From Bolinopsis microptera (lineage: Eukaryota; Ctenophora; Tentaculata; Lobata; Bolinopsidae): a stretch of DNA of 64,000 bases. Shown one piece after another: positions 37,815 through 51,338 of the stretch. The notes below the pieces were generated by a model. The model did not search any database. It saw nothing but the letters and a program-made list of their open reading frames with translations, and had not been told where the DNA came from. Position numbers and translations under genes: made by a program. The stretch spans positions 2,208,859 through 2,272,858 of the forward strand of contig NC_087075.1 in the NCBI RefSeq assembly GCF_026151205.1, in the 5' to 3' direction. Position 1 is the stretch's first letter; each line of letters begins with the position of its first letter.

Positions 37815-38394
37815 GGCATCATGTAGCCTCCAGGCTCGACAAACCCCGACAAACCCCGACGTGTCGAGATATGTCGTATCATGTCGGGCCCACCGGCTAC
37901 ATGAGGCCTAATAGGGTATTGTTGCCTAATAGGGTATTGTTGGTATTAAAATTTTTTTTTTCTAAAGAAAAAAAAGAAAAAAAGACATTGACAAGACAAG
38001 ACAAGCCTCATCAACAGCCCGTGACTGCCATTGATCAATCTTCTTTATAGGCAACTTCTAATCACTTTTCATCCATTATTAACGAATCCCGACAAACCCT
38101 GACAAACCCCGACAAACCCTGACAAAGGCCTAATAGGGTATTGTTGCCTAATAGGGTATTGTTGGTATTAAAATTTTTTTTTTCTAAAGAAAAAAAAAGA
38201 AAAAAGACATTGACAAGACAAGACAAGCCTCATCAACAGCCCGTGACTGCCATTGATCAATCTTCTTTATAGGCAACTTCTAATCACTTTTCATCCATTA
38301 TTAACGAATCCCGACAAACCCTGACAAACCCCGACAAACCCTGACGTGTCGAGATATGTCGTATCAGGTCGGGCCCACCGGCTACATGATGCCT
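37815..38394. mobile_element. TIR element of 580 bp with internal duplication
   Basis: The ends are GGCATCATGTAGCC and its inverse GGCTACATGATGCC, and the copy is flanked on both sides by CCTAAAA (37808-37814 and 38395-38401). Inside, a block of about 200 bp (TAATAGGGTATTGTTG to CATTATTAACGAATC) is tandemly duplicated, with CCGACAAACC runs at both ends. No coding sequence; a non-autonomous DNA transposon. Confidence 0.75.
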
Positions 38395-38807
38395 CCTAAA
38401 AGCAACCTGAGAGTGATTATAATTGAAATAATCTCAACGTTTATAGTAGTTACCTGAAAATAAACCAGTTACAGGGACGGAGAGCTTTTATTAAGTCAAG
38501 AGGATCTAGCCCTGCTGTGGCTGAGTGAGTTTATTCTACCTGGCAGAAACATGATTAGTTCATTTAAATACAAATTTATAATAGAATGATTACACTTCCT
38601 TGCAGTGAGATTATAGAACAATCAAAGTTGCTTGTCAAATTAATTTGTTTGATTTAGAATCACCTTCTGTGTTATCAATTAGGATCAGAACCAAGCTGCA
38701 CCAAGTTCATAAAGCATTAAGCAGGTAGCAGCCAAAATATCAGACAAAAGAGGTGATCAATATGCTCATGTGATGGGCTTCATAACAATGTTATAATAAT
38801 ACCATGT

Positions 38808-40153
38808 TTGGTCCATAAGGTGGGACTAGGAACCGACCGGATTGGGGTTTTGGCTGCCGGACCGGATCTTGCCGGATTTCAATCTCAAATCCGGCAAGCC
38901 GGATTTTGCCGGACCAGAACCGGTGGTTTCAGAGTGAAATATAAGGCAGCCGGATCTTGCCGGATTTTGCCGGATCTTGCCGGAAAATTTAAATTCATAT
39001 TCTTATTTTTATACTTTTGTCATTTAATTATCATAATATAAATTATAAAACGTGATAAAGATAAATACTAGAGCTACTGTTCGTAATAAGGTTCAGTTTT
39101 CCTCTAATTTAATACTGCCAAGGTTGCGATTATAGCCGGGGGCTAGCCCAGGGAGGTGGCCGGAAATATTTTTTCGATTTTTTCTTAGTCCGCACCTACC
39201 CCTCGATACATAATTCTGGACTCGAGGTTTCCCCCGGTAATTCGATCTCGGAAGGCAGGCCTCCCCTTAGCAACATGAGCTCGGAAGCGGGAGCTCTCGA
39301 TACAGGAGGTACGTCTCAAGAACGACTCGGACCGAAAATTTTCTAAGTCAAAATTTTTTCTAAGTTTTTCTGAAAACCACTTTTTTCCACGATTCAGGTT
39401 ACCTTGTTCATTATTAGCCGAAAATATTTTTTCGGTTTTTCGAAGTCCGCACCTACCCTTCGATACACAATTCTGGACTCGAGGTTTCCCCCGGTAATGT
39501 GATCTGATCTCGGAAGGCAGGCCTCCCCTTTGCAACACGAGCTCGGAAGCGGGAGCTCCCGATACAGGAGGTACGACTCGGATCGAAAATTTTGTAAGTC
39601 AAAATTTTTTCTAAGTTTTTCCGAAAACCACTTTTTTCCACGATTCAGGCTACCCTGTTCATTATTAGCCGAAAATATTTTTTCGGTTTTTCGAAGTCCG
39701 CACCTACCCCTCGATACACAATTCTGGACTCGAGGTTTTCCCCGGTAATGTGATCTCGGAAGGCAGGCCTCCCCTTTGCAACACGAGCTCGGAAGCGGGA
39801 GCTCCCGATACAGGAGGTACGTCTCGAGAACGACTCGGACCGAAATTTTCTAAGTCAAAATCTTTTCTAAGTTTTTCTGAAAACCACTTTTTTCCACGAT
39901 TCGGCTACCTTGTTTATTATTAGCCAAAATTTTTTCGAAAATCACTTTTTTTTACAATTAATGCTACTTTATTCAATTTCATTATTAGCCAAAAATTACT
40001 TTTTTTGATTTTTTTTTCGGTTAAAAAAAACTGAAATCCGGCAAAAATCCGGCAAATTTTTTCCAGCCGGAGCCGGAGCCGGAGCCGGATTTTGAAGCCG
40101 GATATCCGGCCGGATCCGGATTCAGCCGGATTTCCGGTCGGTTCCTAGGTGGG
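38808..40153. mobile_element. TIR element of 1,346 bp with CCGGATTTTGCCGG-rich ends
   Basis: The termini GGTGGGACTAGGAACCGACC and GGTCGGTTCCTAGGTGGG are inverted, and ACCATGT flanks both sides (38801-38807, 40154-40160). Subterminal GCCGGATCTTGCCGG / CCGGAGCCGGAGCCGG repeats and three tandem 245-bp units (about 39160-39925, with CTCGGAAGCGGGAGCTC) make up the inside. No transposase is seen. The 7-8-bp duplication and CCGG-rich ends recall hAT-type non-autonomous elements. Confidence 0.7.
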
Positions 40154-40477
40154 ACCATGTAATTGTGTTGACTGCAATGAAGATTTTTCAACCAAATTTT
40201 AATAATCACAGAAACAATCAAAGCCAAGGTGTTCAAAGTGCCATGTGAAAAGCTGTCAAAGAAGCTCTCAATAATGATAATGATAAATCTATAGGCTGAC
40301 ATGAATATTCCATCTTTGGCATGAACTTACAAAATTACAAATACCGTGCCATAAGTTTGCAGGGGATGTGTACTAAGTGGGTAAAACGTTCTCGACTTGA
40401 AAGAGAATTCTCAAGCAATCTAAATCTGAAGATAATGACGTGCAAAAGATGAGGCAGTAGAATGAGTACATCTCAAG

Positions 40478-40690
40478 TAAAGTAAAGTATTAAAGTAAAG
40501 TAAAGTAAAGTATTAAAGTAAAGTATTAAAGTAAAGTAAAGTAAAGTATTAAAGTAAAGTATTAAAGTAAAGTAAAGTAAAGTATTAAAGTAAAGTATTA
40601 AAGTAAAGTAAAGTAAAGTATTAAAGTAAAGTATTAAAGTAAAGTAAAGTAAAGTATTAAAGTAAAGTATTAAAGTAAAGTAAAGTAAAA
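40478..40690. repeat. AAAGT / AAAGTATT minisatellite
   Basis: AAAGTAAAGTATT units in a regular alternation with AAAGTAAAGTAAAGTATT give a higher-order period of about 36 bp, six copies. Confidence 0.9.
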
Positions 40691-40746
40691 TTTATGACAT
40701 CACATCATCACACATGTCTACAAAATTCATGGTGGCCCAAAAGTAA

Positions 40747-40895
40747 CAGCCCAAACGCAACCCTTTAATAACTCACACAATTCTTCTTAGAATTACACAG
40801 AAATTTCAGAGATTATAGATATGGGTCAAACTTAGATTTCCTGAAAGTTTCGTCCAATTTAATTAATTACAGTGTGTGTGGCATGCCAATCCCTT
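40747..40895. repeat. Partial MITE related to 54192-54428
   Basis: CTGAAAGTTTCGTCCAATTT followed by AATTAATTACAGTGTG at about 40839-40876 matches the terminal arm of the 237-bp inverted-repeat element at 54.2 kb. Only one arm is clear. Confidence 0.45.
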
Positions 40896-42281
40896 TTTTC
40901 GCTATTGTCATATTATATTAAAGCATTCATGATTGATCATTGTTTAATATAATACTTGTATAATGTATAATATTCTAATACATATTCATACATGATGTTC
41001 TCTGTATCTAGTACGAACTTGTTTCATTGACTGCTGACATTAACATTCTCAACGATCATCAAAAGATGGGCCAGACACCGATCCCACATCTCCTAGTAGG
41101 GCAGTCCGTGAAAGAATGAAAGAGAAGGTACCTAGCAGCTACTGCAACTCTCACAGATACTCAAAGAAAAAGTATGATACCGGCGTATGTCAATAGTTAT
41201 GTGTTGTTAGTAGAGACAGCCATAAAAGAAGATACGTAACTGGAGAAAGCACTAAGTCTGTTAGAAGAACTAATAGATGGGACGATCAGCAGAGTTACAA
41301 GCGTAAACGAGTTCTGGAATTTAAAGCCGGCATCCAACTCCTATATACTGACATTGTCAGCTATTTCTTCTTACTCCAGAGTGAAGCATAGTTAGCTGAA
41401 GTAACACCTAACGGCTAACATGTTCCTGATAAATTATCTGAACGTAATCCCAGACGGAGCACAAGTTTATGATGACAATGCGGACAAGTTTAAGCCAGAT
41501 ATGGATGCAGCTGCTGTGAAAGCTATTTTTAAAATAGTTAAAGAAAAGTTGACTGTCTTAAAAAAGAGCACAATTACCTATGAAAGTACCCCTCAGATTA
41601 AGAAAGAGAAAGAGGACTTTGATGTATTTGTCGCAGATGAAATCCCACAATGGGCTGAAGAACTGAGAGATGGTTTGCACAACGTTCAAGGGATGCTAGG
41701 AATGTTTCAAGGAGATGATGACTAAAACAGTAATGATGGTGAGAATGAACAGATTTTTATGTAGTACAATAAACCCTTGACTCACAAGCTGACAGACATA
41801 ATAGCAACGACAGTAAATGTTGGATATGCCTAGAAAGTGGTCATTATGCTAACAGATCTAGATGCAGTAAAAGAAAATGTGTTTGTTTCATGAGAAAAAA
41901 TGCTATGTTAAATTGACAGAAAACTGTAATGGATTTTCTAATAGCTCCAACTCCAACTCCAGAGGGTATAATGGCTCCAGCTCCAACTCGAGAGGTCTAA
42001 TAGCTCAAGCTCTAGAGGCTCTAGTATCCCCAACTACTTCAAGTTGCCAAAGAAGAACAATTTATAACTATATGGCATCATCTCAGTGAACGATGTTGAG
42101 AAGGACGTGGACATACTATTTGACAGCGGAGCAGGGATATCAGTAAGGAACTGTTTCCCAAATTAGTATCCACCAAGTCTCATAAAGTATATGGGATTGG
42201 AGGTGTTGAATATACAGAGAACCAGTTGAGTGCAAGATTCTTATCAGTTCAACTTGGGAGACAAAGCACCTGATCAAACCT

Positions 42282-43322
42282 ATGCCGATTCCTGACAGAA
42301 AGAATTTGTTGATTCTGGGCCGAGACTTTTTACAACATTTTGGAACCACAGAATTTGACTGGACAAATCAGAGAGTGAGAATTGGAAAAGACTGGATTTT
42401 CATGGTCTTCGAAGATCATACCCAGGATATCACCAGTATCATCAACAGATGTAAGATTGGTCAGGACATAGCTGAAAATCAAAAAGAAAGCATCAAAATG
42501 TTGTTAGAAGATTTCTGCCAAGTTTTTGTAAAAAACAGCAAAGCTCCAAAGTTGTGCACCACTGAACTTCATCGTATCTTTAGTAGAGACGACCGTGTTA
42601 GTAAAGACAAGGTACGTAGAATTCCTGGCAAATGAAAAAATGAAGTTAATCAGCTGCAGCAAGTGATTGAAATGTTGAATAATGGGATTATCCGCCCTTC
42701 TAAATCTCCATACAATAGTAACCCTCTTATCGTCACTAAACAGGACAATACTTAACGATTTGTCATAGATTTCTGTGATTTGAATAAGAATACGATCCAA
42801 GATTCATATCCCCTGCCTGACGTGAATGATATGATTGATGCTTGTTTGAACTGTAACTACTTTACCCAACTAGACCTCCCTTCAGGTTACTGGTGTTTGG
42901 AGGTACATGAAGATGATAAAAATAAAACTTCATTCAGCGTTCCTAACGGTAAATATGAATTCAATCGTATGCCTTTTGGACTTAAAAATAGCCAAGCAGC
43001 TTTCCAAAGAAATATGGATAAAATGATCAATGATCTTAAAGAAAGAGATATTGATGGAGTTGGACCATTTAGTGATAATGTTTTCATTATATTTTCAGAA
43101 ACATTCGAAGAGCATCTCTACGCAATAACTGCAGTGTTAGAAGAGCTAGAGAAGTATAACCTGTCATTGAAACCCGAGAAGTGTGAATTTGGATTCAAAG
43201 AAATAGACTTTCTAGGATTTCATATCAAACACAATGAAGTGTTACCCAGAAAAGATGATGTTCAGAAATTGAATTCCCAATCCCTCAAACAAAAAAGCAT
43301 GAGCAGGTTCAAATACTTTTAG
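42282..43322 (+). pseudogene. Ty3/gypsy-like reverse transcriptase
   Basis: Visible blocks are LILGRDFLQHFG (end of protease/linker), NGIIRPSKSPYNSNPLIV, FVIDFCDLNKNTIQDSYPLP, FTQLDLPSGYW, FSVPNGKYEFNRMPFGLKN and LSLKPEKCEFGFKEIDFLGF. The catalytic position, normally YxDD, reads FSDN, so the active site is lost. In-frame stops lie near 42633 and 42754 within the domain. Confidence 0.82.
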
Positions 43323-43325
43323 GTA

Positions 43326-43800
43326 TTGGTAACTTCAACAGACGCGTTTGTCCCCAAATATGCAGAGATAACCAAACCTCTAACCATGATTCTATCAGAT
43401 AAAGAGAAGTTTGTCTGGGGTGATAAGCAGCAACAAGCCCTAGATCAATTGATAGACAGTCTTAGCAAAGCAACAGCACCAGTGTTACCGGATTTCTCAA
43501 AATGTTTAAAGGTCAGAATATCATACTAGGATATCATTCTAAAACCCTACAGAAATGTCAGAGAAACTGGAAGGTAACAGAATTGGACCTATTTGCTATC
43601 AAAGAGTGCTCAATAAAGTGGGATGTGTATTGCTCAGGCAAAGTAATATTTATTACCGACCACGAACCATTAAAATTCATCCGTAATAACCAAGATAACA
43701 GTGGAAAGATTGTTAGATGGTTGTTAGAGCTTGAATCGATTGACTACACTATTGAGTAAATCAAAGGAGAAGATAACGAGATTGCTGATGCCCTAACTAG
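43326..43800 (+). pseudogene. Ty3/gypsy-like RNase H region
   Basis: Two frames (43326-43529 and 43502-43759) carry the RT connection (KPLTMILSDKEKFVWGDKQQ), then GYHSKTLQKCQRNWKVTELDLFAI and FITDHEPLKFI, the RNase H core. After an in-frame stop near 43757 the sequence still reads GEDNEIADALTR. Confidence 0.78.
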
Positions 43801-45549
43801 AGTAGAAATCAAAGGGGATTTCACTCGGGAGCAGAAAACACAGTCAGTTAAACAAAAATTTCAGTTAAGCAAAAATTTCAGTTAAACAAAAATTTCAATT
43901 TTATGCCATTTATTACAGAGTAAACAAGTTTACAATAAATCAATTTGATATTTAAAGGAATCCTAATTTAATGTGTAGTATGGTTGTCAATCTTTAAATA
44001 GATTAGATATAGGTTGACGGGCAAAGGAGTGTGCGTGCTGTTCGCTATTGCTCACACCAAACGGCAACCTAGTAAATGTTTTGTATGGACACCGGTCTCC
44101 ATCACGATACAAAATTAGGATTGTAGAATTTATTGTATAACTTTTTGTGCAGTGGAGGTAGCGGTTCTTTTAATCATTTATTAAATATCACTTTAAAAAT
44201 ATATCAATCTGGAATCTGTTCACACTGTGAACCACTCCTATAAAAAACCCTCTTAAATTAAATATTAAAAACGTCTCAATAATGGAAATAGTCATACAAT
44301 TAAAAAATTTACCAAATTCTTAATATCTACCTTAAGAGAAAAATACCTGTAACCAAGTCAATGTCTACCTGTACTACACTAAATATTAGGTTAAATACAT
44401 AGGTGGTGGAGTCAGCACACGTTTACCAAAAGCATAGTTGGATAATATCCGGTTGGAAGAGACAACGACAAATGAAACAGGAAGTTAGGAATGTAGGCTT
44501 CATTACAATGTGCAACGAAACTGGGAACAACTACACTCAAACTGATTATACGGTGCTCATCGATCAGCAAAATGAAAACATCGAAGACGATTGGCCTAAT
44601 TTCATGTTATATTGTATAACAGGACTAAGAAAATCAAAGCGTAACATAAACCAAAATGCCGATAATAACCTTGTCTCTACATCTTAGATTATATGCACAC
44701 ACTTATGCATCACTCAATAAACGTCGCATATCTCATCAATTACACTGCCAACATAGGACATTCTTTTTTATCGCCGCGATTTCAAATCTCAGTCTTGTTT
44801 TACTTTTCTTATCTTTACCTATTAACCATTGGAAAATAAAACTTTAAATTATAAACCTTCATTGCATACTTTACCGGTAGAATCTAAATTGAATAGTTTG
44901 AGATTTCCTTTACATTTTATATTTATGCATGTGCCCCACGGGGATGAATTTCTTATTACCATTGATATTATATATATTTTTTTTGAGTAAACATTGGCTG
45001 GTACCACGGGCCAGTCCCCAACAAAAAAAAGTGTGAGCATTGAAGCTTCATGCTATGGACGGCAAGGGAACGAGGTGTGACTGAAAATGTGACAGCGCAT
45101 ATTTGATATGAGAGCAAACACTAAAATGGGCCCATTTCAGTTTATTTATTGGTTACGGTTAGAGAAACACTAAAATGGGTCCACAACATTTTATTTATTG
45201 GTTATGGTTAGCTTTATGGTTAGGGCTAGGGCTAGGTTTAGGGTAAGGAAATCAAAGTATTGGATTGAATATATCGATATGGGCTCGCTATAGTGGCCCC
45301 CAATAATATGCTGTACAAATATTTCATCAAAAATTTTAAGGACACGATTCTCTGCTCCATTTTCTGAAGTGATAATTTTTAATGTATGTAATACTCGCCT
45401 TGGTCCTTGATTCATGATGTCAATAATTCGCAGCTCGGCGAGGCCCAATGGTGTATTTTGCCGATCTACCGAAGGTTGCGAGAAAAATTGTTTAATGCGC
45501 GGCGCTGTTCAGTAGTGCATCGCGCTATTGTAGTTTTATTACGCGCGCC

Positions 45550-45627
45550 GAGTTGGACTCGTCGACGGTCTTGAAACAAATATTTGAAACAAATATTTTA
45601 CGAGTATCACCGTACCCGTTAAATCGC
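45550..45627. mobile_element. Partial MITE, TTAACGGG family
   Basis: GTTGGACTCGTCGACGGTC and AAATATTTTACGAGTATCAC, ending near CCCGTTAA, match the right half of the element at 4968-5124. There is a short internal duplication of TTGAAACAAATATT. Confidence 0.65.
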
Positions 45628-45737
45628 GCTAAAAATATTTCCATGAATTAACATATAATTGTTTTTCCGATTTAAATGTAAATAAATTGTGTACAAAAAG
45701 TCGCCTAAAAATTAAAATGTGAATAAAATAATTCAAC

Positions 45738-46030
45738 TTCACATAGCCATGTGTATACGCGTACTGCGTGACGCGCTACTGCAAGCTACACAGGGGGGCT
45801 GAAACCAGGTTTTCGATCAAATGCTGCCAGTTGTAGGCAAACGTCGCCAACAGTTGCTCTCGTCCAATGAAATCGCTGCATTTTGCAAGTCAGTATGCAT
45901 AATTGAATTACATATATTCATATGCAGAGCTTGGCTTACATAATGCAGCGATTTCATTGCATTGGACGAGAGCAACTTTTGGCGACGTTTGACTTGTCAT
46001 ACGTTGTATGACCCGCCGCGCACGAAGTGC
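45738..46030. repeat. Nested inverted-repeat elements
   Basis: An arm matching the 4329-4784 element (ATAGCCATGTGTATACGCGT to GCGCTACTGCAAG) ends at about 45786. Then AACGTCGCCAACAGTTGCTC and TGAAATCGCTGCATT (about 45840-45875) are mirrored by AATGCAGCGATTTCA and AGAGCAACTTTTGGCGACGTT (about 45941-45990). The block TCATACGTTGTATGACCCGC to CCCCCTGTATCGTC (about 45997-46050) recurs inverted at 54130-54190. Confidence 0.65.
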
Positions 46031-46239
46031 GCGGCTCCCCCTGTATCGTCAGGACGATAAAGGGGGTCATAGTCAATTTGCAAACAATAACAAACCAGAG
46101 GGAGAAAAAAATTCTCCCTCCATAATAAGGCGCCGCGCCGTTCGTATTTGTACTAAATATTTGTGTGTCGCTAATACGAAATGTTTGCGGAGATGGGAGA
46201 ACATGTCCGTGGCTTTAATTTGGATCCAGCCTTACTACT

Positions 46240-48600
46240 GAATTTGATCGACCTTTATCACTCAATTAAATTGTTCGAAATGGTTTTGAGCTTGAATTAT
46301 TCTTGTTTATCAACTCGATCTACCGTTAGTCATTTCGATCCTTGATTGCTGCTGTTTAGGTATAAATTATAATAGGATAGCTTTCGCTTTTAGAGCCATC
46401 TGCACTGTATACTATACTAATTACTAGTATAGTTAATGCACGTTGAATGAATGTATATTTAAGGAGATTTGGTCTTGTTTAAGCATTTCATATCAGTTAA
46501 TTGAAAGGTATACTGGTCGGACCTGTTTTTGTATAAGTTTAAAAGGCACGTAATATTTCAAACTTTGATATTAAAACACAGTGTTCGGTTTGTGTAGACG
46601 TAACATTACTGTAACCTACTCATGCCTATCCTGATCCCAGAATTATAATCAGTTTTATTATATCAGTATGTTCAACAGGTCAGACGTTTTAGAAATCTAA
46701 AATCGATAATTGTGACTGGTTTAACTTGCATAATCTCCTCGTTCAATGATTGATAAAAATTCATACCTGGCGTCTTGACGGGATTGATTCCATTAAACAA
46801 TAAACCCATCGTTTAACTACCAATCTTTGCGGTGAGAAACTTTGAGTATTGTTATGCAATTACAGCAGGAAAATCTTGTGTACCCAGCAGTTTAAATTTA
46901 GCTGCAGCTGGTAAGAGTGTAACAAGCTTTTAAGGTAAAACTGTGACCCACTCCAAACCCCAACCTAACCTCTCCCCTTGGCCCTTCCCTGTTGCCATAT
47001 AGCAACAGACTTACGAGGGGTATCGTTAACAAAACGCTGTACAAGCAGTTCGCTCTTCTAGGGTGAAAAGGTGTGTCATATTATGTACATTTTTTAAACA
47101 CTTCAGTTTGGCGCAAATCCATGCCCTGTTCCCAGGTTTATGATAAGGTCGTGTTCACTGTTCAGCGATCACAGCAGGTCAGACCTTTCGTCCTTTCAGA
47201 TCCGGTAATCTGAAATTATGTCCAGTTTTAAGTTCTGTACATACTGGTTGGTGCATAAATCTACCCCGTACACTCAACGAATATTCCAAATATAGTATTC
47301 ACTATTCCAGCTATTTATTAAAATGTTTAGCCACTCCCGGACGAATTGCCATAGTAAAAGGCCCGACAGAATGCGAGGGGTTATTTATACAGATCGGTTA
47401 TTGTACATCACATCGCTCCTAGAAAACCAGTTATTAAGTGTTTCTTTAATAGATTGATATTGGTCATTTCATTTGTCGAAAGTCTGGCAATCTCATCCTC
47501 GTTTTGGCTTAAACTGTCAAATCTTAGTCACATTATAATAGCGTTTAACACACGATTACTTTTTAAATCCCTGCGTGGCGTTTCTGTTCTTTGCCACAAA
47601 GACATCATTATTTATTTATTAATTATAGAGTGTCGGTCAAAACTGTTGACGTAACTATTGTATTAATATTAATAACTTAGTCGGTTCTTGAGATTTTGCC
47701 TTCTTCATATTTGAAACAACTACCGTCCACGAAGGATAATTGTTATTTTAATTTCTATTAATTTTTAACTTTTTTCTTGTTCTCAGCTCGTTGGGACAGA
47801 ATTGTTATGAACAAAATAATTACGATTTTCTTTGATATGTTTCATTTCTTGTTATTGTTTCTCATTCAAATTTGGTAGACGGCCCCAACGTTAATTATTA
47901 TATAATAAGTTTATTCTTATTTTTTAATTAGTTGTCATCCGGCCACACAATAAGCAACTTATATTAGTATTACAGCACCATTCATCAATTAGTATATCAA
48001 AATATGTCATTTTTAATTTTGCATGGCTGAAATGTAACGCTTGATTTATATATACTAATTAATTGAATTTTCAAACGAAAAAACCAGTATCTCTATTAGA
48101 TGTCTTGCAGTCAAAAATAATGCTGGATTGTTGTTCGACCTTATATTTTTCTGCTGAAGCTCCATGACGGTCGACACGTATAATACCTCTCTTGGAACCT
48201 ATTTGTACATGTTCAAAGCATGAAACCCGAAGGTGAGTTGTAGACTTATTCTAATATTCTCGTAATATCTCACTGCTTCCCTAATTACCCCCTACTTGAG
48301 CCGAGTGCTTGTGAACCACATCAAAACCCTGATTTATCATACACGACGATTAATCGCACAAGTTGTCTTTCCCTCAAACAGCAAACTGTGCAGTAAATCG
48401 TGGTGTTACTGTACATGGTTTGCCTGGTGAATACCATGATTACAATGTTAAGTTATGATAAAAATTCTTGTAACCCTTAACACATTACGCCCACTTTGCA
48501 GTTGACGAACAGAGAAAAAATCATATCTTGGGATATGCCGATATTGATCGATACATCTGTTGATCTTTGAATAAGAGGTGAGAATTAATTTTAAATATAT
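46240..48600. other. Intergenic, nothing recognised
   Basis: About 2.3 kb of AT-rich sequence. No frame over 70 codons, RNA-like structure or tandem repeat stands out. Confidence 0.5.
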
Positions 48601-48639
48601 CGAATTTGTACTTACTTTGTTACTTTGTTGGGCTTCATA

Positions 48640-49330
48640 GAATCCTCTATCGGGCCATCGAAAAAGTCGACCCCCCGGACAGTATAGAAACTGTTTTATC
48701 ACCACTCCAATCCAGCAAGGAGTTTCCATTCCGACGGCTGTATCCTGGAGGTGGAGGCTCGTCCGGAAATGATTTGACAAAGTTCGTTAAAGCTGCTTTG
48801 AATTGCATAGGATCCTCGATGGTGTGCATATGTGTTGGGATTACATTCCATAATCAAGGTCCAGTGACTGCAAAGTTGTCATGTAGTGCTTGATCACGTT
48901 GACTGCTGGACTTAGCTATTATACTGGGCACAACTGCTTTTTGACCATGTCTGAGAGTCACCGAGAACTGGATACCAATATCATTAGGGCACTTGCAATG
49001 CAGAACTTTCCACATGTTGATGATTAAATACCGTTCTCTTCTTCTTTGCAATGACATCAGATCTAGGGCCTTTAATCTCTGCCAGTAATTGAGGTGCTGG
49101 GTGCCATCTGAATCCCTTCTAGCTGTTGGATTTCCTTGTTCTTAGAGCAATTCCACAGAGGACAGCAATACTTTAAATGACTTCCAACGAGAGACTTGTA
49201 TAGAGTCATCATTCTGGCTTTGTCTCTCGTTTTGAACGCACTTAGCACCCAAGAAGCAACTTTTCCTGCACGTTCAGCTATCCTGTTGACGTGTGGGGTC
49301 CAGGATTGAAAAGTGGAGTGGTCCGTGATT
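48640..49330 (-). pseudogene. CR1/L2-like RT C-terminal fragment
   Basis: On the minus strand three frames carry AERAGKVASWVLSAFKTRD, YKSLVGSHLKYCCPLWN, MSLQRRRERYLIINMWKVLH and NGNSLLDWSGDK. They are collinear with the end of the 33.9-36.4 kb copy, so the same family. It is strongly 5'-truncated, with breaks near 49060 and 48850. Confidence 0.8.
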
Positions 49331-50339
49331 TCCTCAGATGAGGACATTTGTGACGCAATCAAATCCTCCTTGGGTTGCTGAGATGCGGGATCTGATTTGT
49401 TCACAGTACTATCATGCCGGCTTTTCGATTTCCGTGGTTTAATAGGAATACTTGATTCCTTGCATGATTTACACAATACACAACCAAACATTACTAGAAA
49501 GAACAGTAGCACTAGTCAAAACATCGTGGAAACTCGTAACAGCAGAACAGTTGTGTGATTCCCGAAAACACATATGACAGTGAAAAACAGGTTTCTGATC
49601 GGCTTCAAACTCAACAATGTACGTTTCGTTACATTCCAAGCATTCTGATGGCAGTAACGCAAGGAGCTCAAATTGAATTCAAGGGACAAGACTGTCCGAA
49701 GGACAAGACTGTCCTTTGTATACAGTTTTTTCCCGTCTGAGTCAGCTAAATCAATGTTCAAAAACTATGCACACGGGTCCAACATGTAAGTATCCCAGGC
49801 CCCGGCTATGCCAAGTGAAAATCTATATTAAATCACGGCACTTTATAGTATTAAGCCACAATAATCCAGATGGAACTTAAAGTTACATTTAAGCCCCACT
49901 CTCATCCAGCTCCCACTCTGGTAATTAATGTTTTGGCAACCCCGCACGGTACGCTATGATATTACATATTTCACCAGTCCAGCGGAGTGCCATGAAGCTT
50001 CTTAAATCATCCCCAGTGCAAGCCCCAATTACCAGCAGTATTAGGGAAGTCGACTCGAGCCCGATACTAATTTATCCTAACCAATCAGATCACGCTAACA
50101 GCCCTCTTAGAAACGTAAAACTGACCGGCTCCAAAACACGTTGACAGAAATTTTTATTAAAAAGATTTTATAAAGAAATTTCCTGGACAACAGGGCGAGC
50201 CCCTGTTGCCATTTCCGAGCACAAATCCACTAAAAGATTTGAACACAATTATAAGGCTTCGGAAGTCTGGGATCAATGAATTCCTGAGCTCCACGGGATA
50301 AGAGATTTTTGATTCAGTAGCCCCCCCGGACAATTTTAG

Positions 50340-50710
50340 TTTGGAGGAGATTATTCACCTCACCATGGCCGTAGAACGGCTGTAGGACTATTGAGCGGTG
50401 GACTGTTGAGCGTAGGACTGTAGGTCGGTGAAGGTCGGAAGTAAGACTGTAGAGCGGTGTCAAATCGCCAGGGTAGGACTCTAGAGCGGCCGCCCTTTTA
50501 GATCTCACAATATGAGGACTTTAGAGCGGTACGATCCTAAAATGAGGACTGTAGAGCGGTGGACTGTAGGGCCTACAGTCCACCGCTCTACAATGTAGGC
50601 CGGTGAAGGTCGGAAGTAGGACTGTAGAGCGGCCCTCCCTTATAGATCCCATAACATGAGGACTCTAGAGCGGTACCCTCCTATAACATGAGGACTCTAT
50701 AGCGGTTGAA
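50340..50710. repeat. GGACTGTAGAGCGGT dispersed short repeat block
   Basis: AGGACTGTAGAGCGGT or close variants occur about ten times with irregular spacing, including an inverted pair (GGACTGTAGGGCCTACAGTCC near 50560, an imperfect palindrome), and GGTCGGTGAAGGTCGGAAGT occurs twice. It looks like the subterminal-repeat-rich body of a non-autonomous element; ends not identified. Confidence 0.55.
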
Positions 50711-51338
50711 AATTTGAAGATTGAACACTCAACGAAGCTAAGTTATACATTGTAACTCGTGATTGATTATGGTCATGACATTCTAGGATGATAACTTTAT
50801 TAAAGAGTCATGGAGTTAATGAACATTTTCATTTACTTATTATAAATATTTCATTACTAATATTATAGTGTAACTCAATTTAAGATTATTGTAACGCTTC
50901 CTCATTACAGTTTTGGTAGCTCAGCCAATCCCTAGCTGGAACCCTTTAACCGTCTTGGTGCTGATTCATCATGATCCAATCCTGACCTCTCCCTTCTCAT
51001 CGACTCAACTTCACATCAGGTTATGTACTCTTTCTTTATTTTATAATAATCAACGTCTAATTAGCTCTTAGATACAGAGGAATTTGTTTCCCTTTGAATC
51101 AATCAAACTAGATGAATTGTTGTAAATACTGAGATCAAACCATCAATCTACAGGCTATCGTCAAACATGTTGCAAGGCGTCATCTTCAGTGACATAAGCC
51201 CTAGAAATTGTAAAAAGTTAGTAAAACCCAACATTCCTTTAAAAATCTGAACACTCTTAAAACGGTTATAAAGTTAAAATTAAGATGTTAGGAGTAATGG
51301 AAGGCCAAAAGGATTTATAGTGTTAATTCCCAAAGGTT

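Larger units (their letters stand above)
41420..43800 (+). mobile_element. Ty3/gypsy-like LTR retroelement remnant, gag to RNase H
   Basis: Decayed but ordered: a gag-like frame (41420-41725), a zinc-knuckle-like CWICLESGHYANRSRC near 41818, a protease core FDSGAGISV near 42120, RT (42282-43322) and RNase H (43326-43800). Many stops and frame changes; no integrase and no LTR pair that I can see. The region after 43800 to 44400 is AT-rich without domains. Confidence 0.8.

Noticed and set aside
44403-44687. 94-codon ORF as gene or integrase of the gypsy-like element
   Set aside because: No HHCC zinc finger or DDE motif and no recognisable domain; flanked by AT-rich non-coding sequence.
45215-45245. 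TTAGGG-like stretch as interstitial telomere
   Set aside because: Only a few degenerate GGGCTAGGGCTAGG units; far too short.
45191-45448. 85-codon minus ORF
   Set aside because: No domain, and it runs through dispersed repeat sequence; could be chance.
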